Assembly (NCBI RefSeq): GCF_003096095.1
Contig: NZ_CP015453.1
Coordinates: 1,302,001 to 1,366,000 of the forward strand
Reading direction: 5' to 3'
Source: Dietzia psychralcaliphila
GTDB lineage: Bacteria; Actinomycetota; Actinomycetes; Mycobacteriales; Mycobacteriaceae
DNA length: 64,000 nucleotides
The position numbers and the translations under genes were made by a program. The notes beneath the pieces are model-generated. The model searched no databases. It was not told where the DNA came from and saw only the letters and a program-made list of their open reading frames with translations. Positions 51,883 through 61,801 of the stretch are shown here, one piece after another (positions within the stretch are counted from its first letter, which is position 1; the number at the start of each line of letters is the position of its first letter).

Positions 51883-52878
51883 TCAGGGCCGGAAGCGGTC
51901 GGTCGCCTCGAGTAGGTGGTGGGTGGTGCCCGGTTCGGCCATCGCGTGCCCGGCGTCCGCGACGATGTGCAGCTCCGAGCCCGGCCAGGCCGCGTGCAGT
52001 TCCCACGCGTTGGCGACCGGGCAGACCACGTCGTAGCGGCCGTGGACGATCACGGCGGGGAGATGTGCGATCCGGTCCATCCGGTCCAGGATGGCCCGGC
52101 CGTCGAGGAACGCGTCGTGGACGAAGAAGTGGTTCTCGATCCGGGCGAAGGCCAGCGCGAACCTGTCCGCCTCGTCGTCGTCCCCTGTCCCCGGTCGGGG
52201 GAGCAACGTGGACGTCGTGGTCTCCCACGTCGTCCACGCGCGGGCGGCCCCGATCTCGGTCACCGGATCGCCGCAGTGCAGGAGGCGGTGATAGGCGGCC
52301 ACGTGGTCGAAGCCGTCGCGGTGGACCTCGTCGGCGCCCTCGGCGGCCAGGAGCGGCGCGAGGTAGCCCTCCCACGCGTCGGGGAACAGGTGCGCGGCGC
52401 CGCCCCGGTAGAACCAGTCGATCTCCGACGGCCGACACAGGAAGATCCCCCGCAGGACCAGGCCACGGACGCGATCAGGGTGTTCCTGCGCGTAGGCCAG
52501 TGCCAGGGTGGTGCCCCACGAGCCGCCGAACACCAGCCAGCGCTCGATCCCCAGCGCCTCGCGAAGCCGCTCGAGGTCGGCCGCGAGATGCCACGTGGTG
52601 TTGACGGCGAGGTCCGCACCGTCGGCGACGTGCGGCGCGCTCCGGCCGCACCCGCGCTGGTCCACCAGGATGATCCGGTAGGCGGCCGGGTCGAACATCC
52701 GGCGGTGCGCCGGGGAGGTCCCGCCGCCGGGCCCGCCGTGGACGAACAACACCGGGGAGCCATCCGGATTGCCCGAACACTCCCAGTACAGGCGCTGACC
52801 GTCGCCCACGTCGAGCATGCCGCTCTCGTACGGCTCGATCCCGGGGTACGGGGTGCGGCGCGTGGTCTGCTGGTTCAT
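51883..52878 (-). CDS. pip: Prolyl aminopeptidase (proline iminopeptidase)
   Basis: 331-aa alpha/beta hydrolase of peptidase family S33 that removes N-terminal proline. Motifs: HGGPGGG oxyanion region, DQRGCGRS, nucleophile elbow GGSWGTTLA, the cap domain with FYRGGAAHLFPDAWEGYL, and catalytic Asp/His in GRYDVVCP and DAGHAMAEPG. The N-terminus PYPGIEPYESGMLDVGDGQRLYW is typical. ATG at 52878 is 18 bp after the panB stop on the same strand, so it is likely expressed with panB. Confidence 0.95.
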   Translation of the reverse strand: MNQQTTRRTPYPGIEPYESGMLDVGDGQRLYWECSGNPDGSPVLFVHGGPGGGTSPAHRRMFDPAAYRIILVDQRGCGRSAPHVADGADLAVNTTWHLAADLERLREALGIERWLVFGGSWGTTLALAYAQEHPDRVRGLVLRGIFLCRPSEIDWFYRGGAAHLFPDAWEGYLAPLLAAEGADEVHRDGFDHVAAYHRLLHCGDPVTEIGAARAWTTWETTTSTLLPRPGTGDDDEADRFALAFARIENHFFVHDAFLDGRAILDRMDRIAHLPAVIVHGRYDVVCPVANAWELHAAWPGSELHIVADAGHAMAEPGTTHHLLEATDRFRP

Positions 52879-52895
52879 CGACGATCCCTGCGCGG

Positions 52896-53759
52896 TCAGA
52901 AGGAGTGGTCGGGGCCGGGGAACGTGCGCGAGCGGACCTCGTCGCCGTATTCGCGGGCGGCGTCCCGCAGGGTGTCGGCGAGTTGCGCGTATCGCTTGAC
53001 GAACTTCGCCGTCCGTCCGGTGCCGTGGCCGGCCATGTCCTGCCACACCAGTACCTGGGCGTCGCAGCCGTTGCCGGCGCCGATGCCGACCGTCGCGATG
53101 TCCAGCTCGGCGGTGACCTCGCGGGCGAGGTCGGCGGGCACCATCTCCATGACGACGGAGAAGGCCCCGGCCTCCTGCACGGCGCGGGCGTCGGCCCTCA
53201 GGTCGTCCGCTGCGTCCCCGCGTCCCTGGACACGGAAACCCCCGAGGCCGTTGACGGACTGGGGGGTGAACCCGATGTGGGCCATGACGGGGATGCCGGC
53301 GTCCACGATCGCCCGGATCTGCGGTGCCATCCGCACGCCGCCCTCGAGCTTGACGGCCTGGGCCCCTCCCTCCTTCATCATCCGCGTGGCGGCGGCGACG
53401 GCCTGCGTCGGTGAGGACTCGTAGCTCCCGAACACCAGGTCGGCCACCACCAGTGCCTTGGGGGCACCGCGCGTGACGGCCCGCACCAGCGGGATCATCT
53501 CGTCCTCGGTGACGGGGACCGTGGTGTCGTACCCGTAGACGACGTTGGCGGCGGAATCCCCCACCAGCAGGACGGGGATGCCGGCCTCCTGGAACAACCG
53601 CGCGGAGACGACGTCGTAGGCGGTCAGCATCGGCCAGGGTTCCCCCGCGGCCTTCAGCTCGGCCAGGTGGTGGATCCGGGTCACCCGCGTCAGGCCCCGG
53701 GGGCCGTCGTCCGGCGCGCCACCGGAACCGTAGACCGGGGTGTCGGGGTTGTCGCTCAT
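52896..53759 (-). CDS. panB: 3-methyl-2-oxobutanoate hydroxymethyltransferase PanB
   Basis: First committed enzyme of pantothenate (coenzyme A) synthesis; transfers a hydroxymethyl from methylene-THF to alpha-ketoisovalerate. The 287-aa protein has the family segments [44 protein letters not shown] and [24 protein letters not shown] at 53759 has GGAAGG about 10 bases upstream. Its place between CYTH-CHAD and glnA2 corresponds to M. tuberculosis Rv2225. The 270-bp upstream gap otherwise shows only the glnA2 promoter. Confidence 0.96.
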   Translation of the reverse strand: MSDNPDTPVYGSGGAPDDGPRGLTRVTRIHHLAELKAAGEPWPMLTAYDVVSARLFQEAGIPVLLVGDSAANVVYGYDTTVPVTEDEMIPLVRAVTRGAPKALVVADLVFGSYESSPTQAVAAATRMMKEGGAQAVKLEGGVRMAPQIRAIVDAGIPVMAHIGFTPQSVNGLGGFRVQGRGDAADDLRADARAVQEAGAFSVVMEMVPADLAREVTAELDIATVGIGAGNGCDAQVLVWQDMAGHGTGRTAKFVKRYAQLADTLRDAAREYGDEVRSRTFPGPDHSF

Positions 53760-53989
53760 GGCGGTGTGGCCTTCCTACGGTGACCTCGAGGCCGACACGA
53801 TGGCCGGTCCCCGGGTGGACAGGGGGGGCGGTGACGGACGCTGCCGCCGCCGACGAGTCTGCCACGGCCCGGGGGGGCGTCGGTCTCGGGCCATGTGGCC
53901 GGAGGCCCGGGGCAGGGGCCGGTGGCGGTCGGTGAGTAGAGGGCGGAGGCCGGTAGACGGGGGCCCGGTGAGTGTGTCGCGGACCCGAT

Positions 53990-54022
53990 GTCACACGCTC
54001 GTAACACGACAGGCACTAGGTT
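53990..54022 (+). promoter_or_regulatory. glnA2 promoter: leaderless -10 and partial GlnR-like half-sites
   Basis: TAGGTT (54017-54022) ends 7 bases before the ATG at 54030, predicting a leaderless mRNA. Directly upstream GTCAC (53990), GTAAC (54001) and GGCAC (54012) are spaced 11 bp start to start, as in a GTnAC-n6-GaAAC array, but the fourth position (GGGCT) does not fit. Binding here would block rather than activate. The leaderless call is firmer than the operator. Confidence 0.45.
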
Positions 54023-54029
54023 GGGCTAC

Positions 54030-55370
54030 ATGAACCGCCAGCAGGAGTACGTTCTCAGGACCTTGGAAGAGCGCGACATCCGGTTCGTCCGGCTCTGGTT
54101 CACCGACGTTCTCGGGACCTTGAAATCAGTGGCCGTCGCACCGGCAGAGCTCGAGGGGGCGTTCGGGGAGGGGATCGGCTTCGACGGCTCCGCCATCGAG
54201 GGATTCTCGCGGGTGTCCGAGGCCGACACCGTCGCCAAACCGGACCCGTCGACGTTCCAGGTGCTGCCGTGGGCCCACGCCGACGGTGGCCAGCACTCGG
54301 CGCGCATCTTCTGCGACGTCTTCAACCCCGACGGCAGCCCGAGCTGGGCCGATCCGCGCCATGTGTTGCGCCGGCAGCTCAACAAGGCCGCCGACCTGGG
54401 CTTCTCCTGCTACGTGCACCCGGAGATCGAGTTCTTCCTGTTCAAGGACCTCGACACCAACGGAGCCGAGCCGGTCCCCACCGACAACGGTGGCTACTTC
54501 GACCAGGCCGTTCACGACTCGGCCCCGCACTTCCGGCGGCACGCGATCGAGGCGCTGGAGGCGATGGGCATCTCGGTGGAGTTCTCCCATCACGAGGGCG
54601 CACCCGGACAGCAGGAGATCGACCTGCGCTACGCGGACGCGCTGAGCATGGCGGACAACATCATGACCTTCCGCTACATCGTCAAGGAGGTGGCCATGAA
54701 CAACGGGGTGTGGGCGTCGTTCATGCCCAAGCCCCTCCGTGATCACCCGGGTTCGGCCATGCACACGCACATGAGCCTGTTCGAGGGCGACGCCAACGCG
54801 TTCCACGACGCGGACGACGAGTACCAGATGTCGACCACGGCGAAGTCGTTCGTGGCGGGCATCCTGCGTCACGCCCCGGAGTTCTCGGCCGTCACCAACC
54901 AGTGGGTCAACTCCTACAAGCGGCTCATCGGCGGCGGCGAGGCCCCCACCGCCGCCACCTGGGGCCGCGCCAACCGCTCGGCCCTGGTGCGGGTTCCCAT
55001 GTACACGCCCAACAAGGCCTCCTCGCGACGCATCGAGGTCCGCAGCCCGGACTCGGCGTGCAACCCGTACCTCGCGTACGCGGTGATGATCGCCGCCGGG
55101 ATCAAGGGCGTCCAGGAGGGCTACGAGCTGCCGCCGGAGTCAGAAGACGACGTGTGGACCATGAGCCGGCGCGAGCGGCGTGCGATGGGCTACACGGATC
55201 TGCCGGGAAGCCTCGAGCAGGCCCTCGACGCGATGGAGGAGTCGGAACTGGTCGCCGAGGCACTCGGTGAGCACGTGTTCGAGTTCTTCCTGCGCAACAA
55301 GCGACGCGAATGGCGGGAGTACCGCAACGAGGTGACCCCGTACGAGCTCCGCAACTACCTCGCCCTGTGA
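54030..55370 (+). CDS. glnA2: Type I glutamine synthetase GlnA2
   Basis: 446 aa, the shorter type I form found beside glnE in actinobacteria. N-terminal beta-grasp with [32 protein letters not shown]/glutamate-site motifs [14 protein letters not shown] and the [16 protein letters not shown] helix. It is clearly distinct from the glnA1 product encoded 6 kb further on, and may act on glutamate or on other amines. Followed 13-19 bp later by glnE in the same direction. Confidence 0.93.
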   Translation: MNRQQEYVLRTLEERDIRFVRLWFTDVLGTLKSVAVAPAELEGAFGEGIGFDGSAIEGFSRVSEADTVAKPDPSTFQVLPWAHADGGQHSARIFCDVFNPDGSPSWADPRHVLRRQLNKAADLGFSCYVHPEIEFFLFKDLDTNGAEPVPTDNGGYFDQAVHDSAPHFRRHAIEALEAMGISVEFSHHEGAPGQQEIDLRYADALSMADNIMTFRYIVKEVAMNNGVWASFMPKPLRDHPGSAMHTHMSLFEGDANAFHDADDEYQMSTTAKSFVAGILRHAPEFSAVTNQWVNSYKRLIGGGEAPTAATWGRANRSALVRVPMYTPNKASSRRIEVRSPDSACNPYLAYAVMIAAGIKGVQEGYELPPESEDDVWTMSRRERRAMGYTDLPGSLEQALDAMEESELVAEALGEHVFEFFLRNKRREWREYRNEVTPYELRNYLAL

Positions 55371-55389
55371 CCGGACGGTCGAGGTGAGC

Positions 55390-58300
55390 ATGGATTCGTC
55401 GCGGTCCAAGGTGCCCAGCCCGGGCCGTCTCGGACTGCTCGACCAGCGCGCCGGGGACTGGTTGAACTACCTGGAGTGGACCGACGAGGACGCGATCCCG
55501 CTGCTGTGGGCGCTCTCGCGCGCACCCGACCCGGACCTCGCCCTGGGGGCGCTGGTCCGGCTCCGGGAGGCGTTGGCCGCCGACTCGCACGGTAGTGGCC
55601 CGACCGCCGGCGCCGGTGTCGACGCCGGGGTGGCGGCCCTGGACTCGGCGCTACGTTCTGACCTACAGGTGCGCGGACGTCTGCTGGGGTTGCTCGGTTC
55701 GTCCAGCGCCCTCGGGGACCATCTGGTGGCACAGCCCACCCGCTGGGCGCTCCTCCGTTCGCCCCTGCCGTCCCGCGAGGACGTCCTGGCCGACATGCTC
55801 GGTGTGGTCGACGCCGTCCCGGAGGAACCCGTCGAGGGTGCCCCCGCGCCGTCCCAGAGCGCGGACCTGCGCAGCGTGGGAACCTACCGCGCGGGGGTCA
55901 CCGGCGGCGCCGCGGTCAACGTGCTCCGGTCCGCGTACCGCGACCACGTCGCACTGCTGGCCGCACACGACGTGGCGTCCACGGTCGAGGACGAGCCGGT
56001 GCTGCCGTTCGCGGAGGTGGGCCGTCGACTGGCCGATCTCGCGGACGCGGCGCTGACCGCCGCACTCGCGGTGGCCGTGGCCACCGTGTATCCGGGCTCA
56101 CCGATGCCGAGCCGACTGGGCGTGGTGGCCATGGGCAAGGGCGGGGCCCGCGAGCTCAACTACATCTCCGACGTCGACATCATCTTCGTCTCCGAACCCG
56201 CGGACGCCAAGACCGGTCGTGTGGCCGGGGAGATGATGCGTATCGGCTCGATGGCCTTCTTCGAGGTGGACGCCGCCCTGCGACCCGAGGGCAAGTCCGG
56301 CGAGCTGGTGCGGACGCTGGAGTCGCACGAGGCGTACTACAAGCGGTGGGCCAAGACGTGGGAGTTCCAGGCTCAGCTCAAGGCCCGACCGATGACCGGT
56401 GACCTGGCACTGGCCACCGAGTACTACGACACCGTCCATCCGCTGGTGTGGACGGCCTCCGAGCGGGACGACTTCGTGCACGACGTCCAGGCCATGCGTC
56501 GCCGGGTGGAGGAGAACGTCCCCGAGACGCTTCGCGAGCGCGAGCTCAAACTCGGTCGCGGAGGCCTGCGCGACGTGGAGTTCGCCGTCCAGCTCCTGCA
56601 ACTGGTGCACGGGCGCACCGACGCCGAGCTGCGGGCCACCAGCACCGTGGACGCTCTCGGAGCGCTCCGGGCGGGCGGGTACATCGCCCGGGAGGACGGC
56701 GCCAACCTGGTGGCCGCCTACGAGTTCCTGCGCCTGCTCGAGCACCGTCTCCAGCTCCAGCGTTACAAGCGCACCCACCTGCTCCCCGAGGACGGCGACA
56801 AGGAGGCGTACCGCTGGCTCGCCCGGGCCGCTCACATCCGGCCGAGCGGTCGGCACGACGCGGCGGAGGTGCTTCTCGAGCAGCTGCGCCAGGTCCGCAG
56901 CCGGGTGCGCAGACTCCACTCCAAGCTGTTCTACCGCCCGTTGCTGGATTCGATCGCCGCCTACGACGCGGAGGCCCTGTCCCTGAGCTCCGAGGCTATG
57001 GAGCGGCAGCTCGCGGCCCTGGGGTTCGGTGCACCCCGCCACGCGCTCGGGCATCTCAGAGCCCTCGCCGGGCAGAACAACCGCCGCGGTCGTATCCAGG
57101 CGCTGCTCCTGCCCGCGTTCATGGAGTGGCTCGCCGACACCCCGGACCCGGACGCCGGCTTGCTGGCCTACCGCAAGCTGTGCGAGGAGCACCAGGACGT
57201 CACGTGGTTCCTGCGCATCCTGAGGGACGACAGCATCGTGGCACGCCGACTGGTGACGGTCCTGGGCACCTCGGCGTTCGTCTCCGAACTCCTGCTCCGC
57301 AACCCCGAGGTGATCCCGGAACTGACCGACGGGGCAGAGGGGCCCGTGCTCGTGGCGTCCAAGGTCTCCGACATCGCTTCCGCGCTGTCCGCCTCGGCCT
57401 CCCGCCACCGGGCCCCCGAGAAGGTCATCGCCGCGGCGCGGTCGCTGCGGCGGGCCGAGCTCGCCCGGATCGGCGCCGCCGACGTGTTGGGGTTGGTGTC
57501 CGTGCCCGAGGTGGGCAAGCGGCTCTCGGCAGTGTGGCGGGCGGTGCTGGAGGCCTCGCTTGCGGCGGTGATCAGGGACATGGCCCCCGAGGGGGAGTCG
57601 CCGCCGGCCCGGCTCGCGTACATCGGGATGGGGCGCCTCGGCGGGGACGAGCTGTCCTACGGATCCGATGCCGACGTGATGATCGTGTGCGACCCCGTGG
57701 ACGGCGTCGCCGAGGACGTGGCCGTCCGGTGGGCCGTCCAGGTGGCCGAAAGGGTGGGCCGACTGCTCTCCTCGCCGTCGTCGGACCCCCCTCTCGACCT
57801 CGACGCGGACCTGCGCCCGGAAGGCCGCAACGGACCCCTGGTCCGGACGCTCGCGTCCTACCGCGCCTACTACTCCAAGTGGGCCGAGACGTGGGAGTTG
57901 CAGGCCCTGCTGCGCGCGGCGTTCGCCGCGGGTGATCGCGACCTGGGCCTGGACTTCCTGCACATGATCGACGAGTTCCGCTACCCGGAGGACGGCGTCC
58001 CGCCGAAGGTGGTGCAGGAGATCCGGCGCATGAAGGCGCGGATCGACACGGAGCGGTTGCCCCGGGGCGCCGACCCGGCCACGCACACCAAGCTGGGCCG
58101 CGGCGGTCTGGCGGACGTCGAGTGGTCCGCCCAACTGCTCACCATGCAGCACGCGGCGCGGGTGCCGGGCCTGCACACCACCTCCACCCTGGAGGCGCTC
58201 GAGGCCGCGGCCGCCGCCGAGTTGCTGTCCGAGGGCGAGCGGGAGGCGCTGGTGCAGTCGTGGCTCATGGCCGCCCGTGCCCGAAACGCGCTGGTCCTGG

Positions 58301-58467
58301 CGCGCGGCAAGGCGGTCGACCAACTCCCCGGTCAGGGCAAGATCCTGGCTGCCGTGGCCAGCATCTGTGCCGGGTCATCCGACGGCGCTGAGTTCCTCAA
58401 CCAGTATCTGCGGGTCACCCGCCTCGGCCGAAAGGCCGTCGACCACGTGTTCTGGGGCGAGAACTGA
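55390..58467 (+). CDS. glnE: Bifunctional glutamine synthetase adenylyltransferase/deadenylase GlnE
   Basis: Adenylylates or deadenylylates glutamine synthetase in response to nitrogen status. The 1025-aa protein has two nucleotidyltransferase halves: N-terminal with [19 protein letters not shown] near 250-270 and C-terminal with [21 protein letters not shown] near 745-765, each followed by a helical domain. ATG at 55390 is best placed behind GAGGTGAG; a GTG two codons earlier overlaps that site. The neighbouring GlnA1 keeps the target Tyr, so the regulatory pair is complete; no PII gene lies in the window. Confidence 0.95.
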   Translation: MDSSRSKVPSPGRLGLLDQRAGDWLNYLEWTDEDAIPLLWALSRAPDPDLALGALVRLREALAADSHGSGPTAGAGVDAGVAALDSALRSDLQVRGRLLGLLGSSSALGDHLVAQPTRWALLRSPLPSREDVLADMLGVVDAVPEEPVEGAPAPSQSADLRSVGTYRAGVTGGAAVNVLRSAYRDHVALLAAHDVASTVEDEPVLPFAEVGRRLADLADAALTAALAVAVATVYPGSPMPSRLGVVAMGKGGARELNYISDVDIIFVSEPADAKTGRVAGEMMRIGSMAFFEVDAALRPEGKSGELVRTLESHEAYYKRWAKTWEFQAQLKARPMTGDLALATEYYDTVHPLVWTASERDDFVHDVQAMRRRVEENVPETLRERELKLGRGGLRDVEFAVQLLQLVHGRTDAELRATSTVDALGALRAGGYIAREDGANLVAAYEFLRLLEHRLQLQRYKRTHLLPEDGDKEAYRWLARAAHIRPSGRHDAAEVLLEQLRQVRSRVRRLHSKLFYRPLLDSIAAYDAEALSLSSEAMERQLAALGFGAPRHALGHLRALAGQNNRRGRIQALLLPAFMEWLADTPDPDAGLLAYRKLCEEHQDVTWFLRILRDDSIVARRLVTVLGTSAFVSELLLRNPEVIPELTDGAEGPVLVASKVSDIASALSASASRHRAPEKVIAAARSLRRAELARIGAADVLGLVSVPEVGKRLSAVWRAVLEASLAAVIRDMAPEGESPPARLAYIGMGRLGGDELSYGSDADVMIVCDPVDGVAEDVAVRWAVQVAERVGRLLSSPSSDPPLDLDADLRPEGRNGPLVRTLASYRAYYSKWAETWELQALLRAAFAAGDRDLGLDFLHMIDEFRYPEDGVPPKVVQEIRRMKARIDTERLPRGADPATHTKLGRGGLADVEWSAQLLTMQHAARVPGLHTTSTLEALEAAAAAELLSEGEREALVQSWLMAARARNALVLARGKAVDQLPGQGKILAAVASICAGSSDGAEFLNQYLRVTRLGRKAVDHVFWGEN

Positions 58468-58524
58468 GGTGTGTCCGGGACGGAACCGGGGTTGTCACCG
58501 ATGCGCTCCGGGGCCGGACGCCGA

Positions 58525-58530
58525 TACTCT
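58525..58530 (+). promoter_or_regulatory. -10 element for the 119-aa protein gene, leaderless start
   Basis: TACTCT ends 6 bases before the ATG at 58537. It is the same hexamer as in the dnaG promoter. Confidence 0.55.
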
Positions 58531-58536
58531 GGGGCC

Positions 58537-58896
58537 ATGGCTGTGAAGATGAATCTCACCCTCACCCTCGACGGCGTCACCTACGGCGAGCTGTACGAGT
58601 TCGTCGACGCGGTCCGGGCGGCGGGCGTCCCCGGTGACGAACGCGTGCGCTGTCTGGGATCCGACGACATGGGCGACCGATTCGAGGTGGAACTCGGACC
58701 GGACCTCCGTCGCGCGGGGGCGGCCCGCGCGGCCTCGGGTGCGCTCGTCGGGGAACCGGTCGCGCCCGCCCCGGGGACGTCCAGCTCGCCGTCGATCGCC
58801 TCGGTAGCCGAGACGGTCCGGTCGATGGTCCGTAACGGCGACGACCTCGACCGTGTGATCGCGGCCCTGGGGGACCTGCGCAAATTCCTGCGGTGA
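58537..58896 (+). CDS. Uncharacterised 119-aa protein
   Basis: I do not recognise a family. The N-terminal half (MNLTLTLDGVTYGELYEFVDAVRAAGVPGDERV) looks like a compact alpha/beta unit, a Pro/Ser/Ala linker occupies about residues 73-88, and the last 30 residues (VAETVRSMVRNGDDLDRVIAALGDLRKFLR) form a probable helix pair. No signal peptide, no cysteine motif. Start fixed by a leaderless promoter. The stop overlaps the next start by 4 bases, so it is expressed with the nuclease/phosphatase-like membrane protein. Confidence 0.75.
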   Translation: MAVKMNLTLTLDGVTYGELYEFVDAVRAAGVPGDERVRCLGSDDMGDRFEVELGPDLRRAGAARAASGALVGEPVAPAPGTSSSPSIASVAETVRSMVRNGDDLDRVIAALGDLRKFLR

Positions 58897-59855
58897 GGCG
58901 ACCCCGCCCGGTGGCCCGGGCGTCGGCCGTGCTGGCCGCACTGGTGGCCGCGACGGGAATCGCTCTGCACCATTCGACCTCCGAGGTCCCCGCGGTGCTG
59001 GTCCTGGCGACGTTCGCGCTGTGGGCGTGGGCCTTCTCTCTCGTCGCGGTCCTCGCGGCGCTGCGCGCCCGCTCAGTGCTGCTGACGATCGTCGCCCTGG
59101 CGTTGGTCGGCGCGGGGGTCATCCAGTACGGCCCGCTGGTGTCTCCCGCCCGTGGGGACGACGACGAGGGGGTCGACCTCCGGGTGCTGGTGCAGAACCT
59201 CGAGTTCGGCCGTGCAGACCCGGTCGAGGTGGTCCGTGCCGTCCGCGACGGTGGCGTCGACCTGCTGCTGACCGTGGAGGCCACCCCGGAGGCCGTCGAC
59301 GGACTCCGCGCGGCAGGGCTCGTCGAGATGCTCCCGCACGAGGCCACTGACGCCGCTCCGCAGACGGCCGGTGTCGCGGTCTGGTCGCGGTACCCGCTCT
59401 CGCCACCCGAGCGGATCCCCGGTTTCAGCCTGGGTGTCCTGCGCACGGACATGGCCGGACCCGCGGGTCCGGTGACGGTGGTGGCCGCTCACCCCGTGGC
59501 GCCGGTGTTCGACGGTCCCACCGCGGTCGAGGAAGCGGATCGGCTGCGCTGGTACCTCGGCGGGTTGCCCGGCCCGGCCCCCGTCGTGGTGGGCGGCGAC
59601 TTCAACGCGACCTGGGATCATGCCCGATTCCGCGGGCTCCGTGGGCTCGGCTACACCGATTCGGTCTCCGGCGGGGGCGACGGGTGGGTGCCCACATGGC
59701 CCGCCGGCAGGAGAGTCCCGCCGCTCATCGGTATCGACCACGTGCTCGCAAGGGGCGCGCTGTCGGTGGGGGACACCAGCACCGTCCGGGTGGGTGCGAC
59801 CGACCATCTGGGCGTGCTCGCGACGGTGCGTCTTCCCGCGGACCGGGTCCGTTGA
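58893..59855 (+). CDS. Membrane-anchored endonuclease/exonuclease/phosphatase (EEP) family protein
   Basis: 320 aa with three N-terminal hydrophobic segments (residues about 9-85) followed by an external EEP domain. Motifs: QNLEFGRADP, LLLTVEATPEAV (metal-binding Glu), GGDFNATWDH, IDHVLARGAL and the C-terminal TDHLGV with catalytic Asp-His. Such proteins are phosphodiesterases or extracellular nucleases; the substrate is unknown. GTG overlaps the preceding stop (GTGA). Confidence 0.87.
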   Translation: MRRPRPVARASAVLAALVAATGIALHHSTSEVPAVLVLATFALWAWAFSLVAVLAALRARSVLLTIVALALVGAGVIQYGPLVSPARGDDDEGVDLRVLVQNLEFGRADPVEVVRAVRDGGVDLLLTVEATPEAVDGLRAAGLVEMLPHEATDAAPQTAGVAVWSRYPLSPPERIPGFSLGVLRTDMAGPAGPVTVVAAHPVAPVFDGPTAVEEADRLRWYLGGLPGPAPVVVGGDFNATWDHARFRGLRGLGYTDSVSGGGDGWVPTWPAGRRVPPLIGIDHVLARGALSVGDTSTVRVGATDHLGVLATVRLPADRVR

Positions 59856-59857
59856 CC

Positions 59858-59863
59858 TACGAT
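59858..59863 (+). promoter_or_regulatory. -10 element for the DUF732 lipoprotein gene; decides its start
   Basis: TACGAT overlaps the in-frame ATG at 59862, and 7 bases later is the ATG at 59871. The hexamer spacing therefore favours the second ATG with a leaderless mRNA. It is also directly after the EEP stop codon (59853-59855). Confidence 0.55.
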
Positions 59864-59870
59864 GCGCACC

Positions 59871-60413
59871 ATGAGTTCACGCATCCTGACGACCGCCTCC
59901 GGCCTCGGCGCCGTCGCGCTCGCCGTGGTACTCGCGGGTTGTGGCGGGGCGACGGTCGAGGGTGAGGCTCCCGAGGTGGCCACGGAGTCCACCACGACGC
60001 CTGCCTCGTCGAGTACCCCGTTCGCCGAGGAGAGACCGGAGAAACCCACCGGGCCCGTGACGCCGCCCCCGCCGCCCGAGCCGCAGCCGGAACCGATGCC
60101 CGGGGAGCCCGAACCGGCACCCGGACCGGCACCCGAACCCGACGAGCCCCCGGCGGGTGAGCCCGCGCCGGTCGCCCCCGGGGGCGGAGACTTCGCCGCT
60201 CTGTTGCAGAGGCAGGACGTCGTGCTCCCCGAGGGCGTGGATCCGGTGGCCACCGCGACGGAGGCCTGCGGCCGCTTCGACGGGGGGCAGCAGATGGACG
60301 AGGTGTCAGGGTGGCTCGGGGAGTACGGGCAACTCGGCGCCGAGCAACAGGGCTTCTTCCTCGGCGCCGCCGTGGGCACCTACTGTCCCCAGAACTTCCC
60401 CAAACTCGGCTGA
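59871..60413 (+). CDS. DUF732 lipoprotein with a proline/glutamate-rich stalk
   Basis: 180 aa. The start at 59871 gives a clean lipoprotein signal: LTTASGLGAVALAVVLAGC with lipobox L-A-G-C. A Pro/Glu-rich stalk (residues about 55-105, PEPQPEPMPGEPEPAPGPAPE type) lifts a C-terminal DUF732 domain (FAALLQRQDVVLPEG, ATATEACGRFDGGQ, YCPQNF) away from the membrane. DUF732 is a small helical domain of mycobacterial and corynebacterial exported proteins with unknown function. Convergent with the DUF1206 gene. Confidence 0.85.
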   Translation: MSSRILTTASGLGAVALAVVLAGCGGATVEGEAPEVATESTTTPASSSTPFAEERPEKPTGPVTPPPPPEPQPEPMPGEPEPAPGPAPEPDEPPAGEPAPVAPGGGDFAALLQRQDVVLPEGVDPVATATEACGRFDGGQQMDEVSGWLGEYGQLGAEQQGFFLGAAVGTYCPQNFPKLG

Positions 60414-60423
60414 GCCCGGCGTC

Positions 60424-61233
60424 TCACATCCGGCTGTACCTGGCCCGCCCCAGGGAGTAGACGCCGTACAGCGCGATGCCGACTCCGGTCGCGATGAGCA
60501 GTATCTGTCCGAACGGCTGCTCGCCGACCGTCCGCAGAGCGGCGTCCAGGCCGCCCGCCTTCTCGGGATCCGCTGTCACGACCGCGGCGACGACGAGGCC
60601 GCCGAGGATGATCAGGGCGGCGCCCTTGGCGATGTAACCGAGCTGGCCGGAGACGACGATCGCCCGCCCGACGTTGCCACCTCCGGTGCGCTCGAGATCC
60701 TCGACGAACTTCTTGGTGGCGCCCTTGTAGACGTGATACGCGCCGACGCCGATGATCACCAGTCCGGCGGCGACGAGCGCCACCTTGCCGAGTCCGGAGC
60801 CCAGTAGTCCGGCAGTGGTGCCGGAGGCCGTCTCGGAATCCGAATCGGACCCTCCCGAGGCGAACCGGGCCGTGGTGACGCCGAGCGCGAAGTAGACGGC
60901 AGCCTTGGTGCCGGCCTTGCCCCTGTCCGACACCTCCTCCGATCCCAGGATCATCTCGACGACCTGCCACAGGCCCAGGGCCATGAAGCCGATCGCGCCC
61001 GCCCAGAGGAGGAACTGGCCGCCCGGTGCGGACGCGATCTGAGCGAGGGCTCCCGAGTTGGAGGCCTCGCCTCCGCCCGAACCGGTCGCGATCCGGATGG
61101 CGATCCACCCGATGAGCAGGTGGAGTATGCCGTTCATGACGAAGCCCGCACGGGCCAGCCACTCGAGGGCCGGGTGGTCGACGGCCGAGCGGGCTGCGCC
61201 CTCGACGGAACGGGGGGAACTAGGAGTCTTCAT
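60424..61233 (-). CDS. DUF1206 membrane protein
   Basis: 269 aa with about six transmembrane segments in three similar pairs, each opening G-[FY]-[VI]...G (LARAGFVMNGILHLLIGWIAI, GTKAAVYFALGVTTA, GQLGYIAKGAALIILGGLVV), the repeat pattern of DUF1206. Function unknown. ATG at 61233 chosen over an upstream start for lack of conservation before KTPSSPR. It lies 45 bp after the 136-aa coiled-coil gene on the same strand. Confidence 0.85.
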   Translation of the reverse strand: MKTPSSPRSVEGAARSAVDHPALEWLARAGFVMNGILHLLIGWIAIRIATGSGGGEASNSGALAQIASAPGGQFLLWAGAIGFMALGLWQVVEMILGSEEVSDRGKAGTKAAVYFALGVTTARFASGGSDSDSETASGTTAGLLGSGLGKVALVAAGLVIIGVGAYHVYKGATKKFVEDLERTGGGNVGRAIVVSGQLGYIAKGAALIILGGLVVAAVVTADPEKAGGLDAALRTVGEQPFGQILLIATGVGIALYGVYSLGRARYSRM

Positions 61234-61278
61234 CCCAGCACTCTCCCACGACCTCGACACTCCCACGACCTCGGCGGT

Positions 61279-61689
61279 TCACCATTCGATCTCGCCGAGG
61301 ACGTTGTTGCGCCGACGGAGTTCGGCCACGCGCTCTTCGGCCGCGCGGTGCTCCTCGGAGCGGCGCCGGGCCTGCTCTGCGAGCGCGTCCGCCTCGACCT
61401 CGGCGAGCAGGAGTTGGAGTCGGTCCTTCTGTTCGCGGAGGGTCTCGACCGAGGTGTCCATGGCGATGAGCTTCCGCGAGCCGGCACTGGCGTGGAGGAA
61501 GGGGTTCCGCTCGAGGATCAACCTCGCCTCCTCCGGGTCGAGCACGCGGGACAGCTTGAGCAGAACGGGGTAGCTCTCGCCCTCCCGGCTGACACCCGGT
61601 TCGTGGTCCGGGTCCAGGGCGGCCGCGACCACCTTGAGTGGTCTGGCCCTCGGGGAGGCGCTCCGGAAGTCGACTTCTTCTGCGTCCAT
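61279..61689 (-). CDS. Uncharacterised 136-aa protein with C-terminal coiled coil
   Basis: Not a family I can name. The N-terminal half (PLKVVAAALDPDHEPGVSREGESYPVLLKLSRVL) is probably globular; from about residue 85 onward the heptad-like SVETLREQKDRLQLLLAEVEADALAEQARRRSEEHRAAEE stretch predicts a coiled coil. Cytoplasmic. ATG at 61689 with GGAG close upstream. It lies between a glnA1 terminator and the DUF1206 gene. Could be a small structural or regulatory protein. Confidence 0.65.
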   Translation of the reverse strand: MDAEEVDFRSASPRARPLKVVAAALDPDHEPGVSREGESYPVLLKLSRVLDPEEARLILERNPFLHASAGSRKLIAMDTSVETLREQKDRLQLLLAEVEADALAEQARRRSEEHRAAEERVAELRRRNNVLGEIEW

Positions 61690-61748
61690 GAGCTCCGACC
61701 CCTTCCGTTCTCCCACCCGACGGCGTTGTCCGGTCCTGGCCCAACGGT

Positions 61749-61779
61749 AAACGCCCCGGCCGCAGGGGCCGGGGCGTTT
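61749..61779. terminator. Strong terminator downstream of glnA1
   Basis: AAACGCCCCGGCC (61749-61761) pairs perfectly over 13 bp with 61767-61779, loop of 5. On the glnA1 strand the stem ends in TTTA. It separates glnA1 from the 136-aa gene, which reads in the same direction 60 bp further on. Confidence 0.85.
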
Positions 61780-61801
61780 CACCTTTTACGGAGCTGGGGT
61801 G

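Noticed and set aside
56098-58323. A 741-codon antisense frame inside glnE
   Set aside because: Fully contained within glnE, compositionally biased and without a credible ribosome site or family match.
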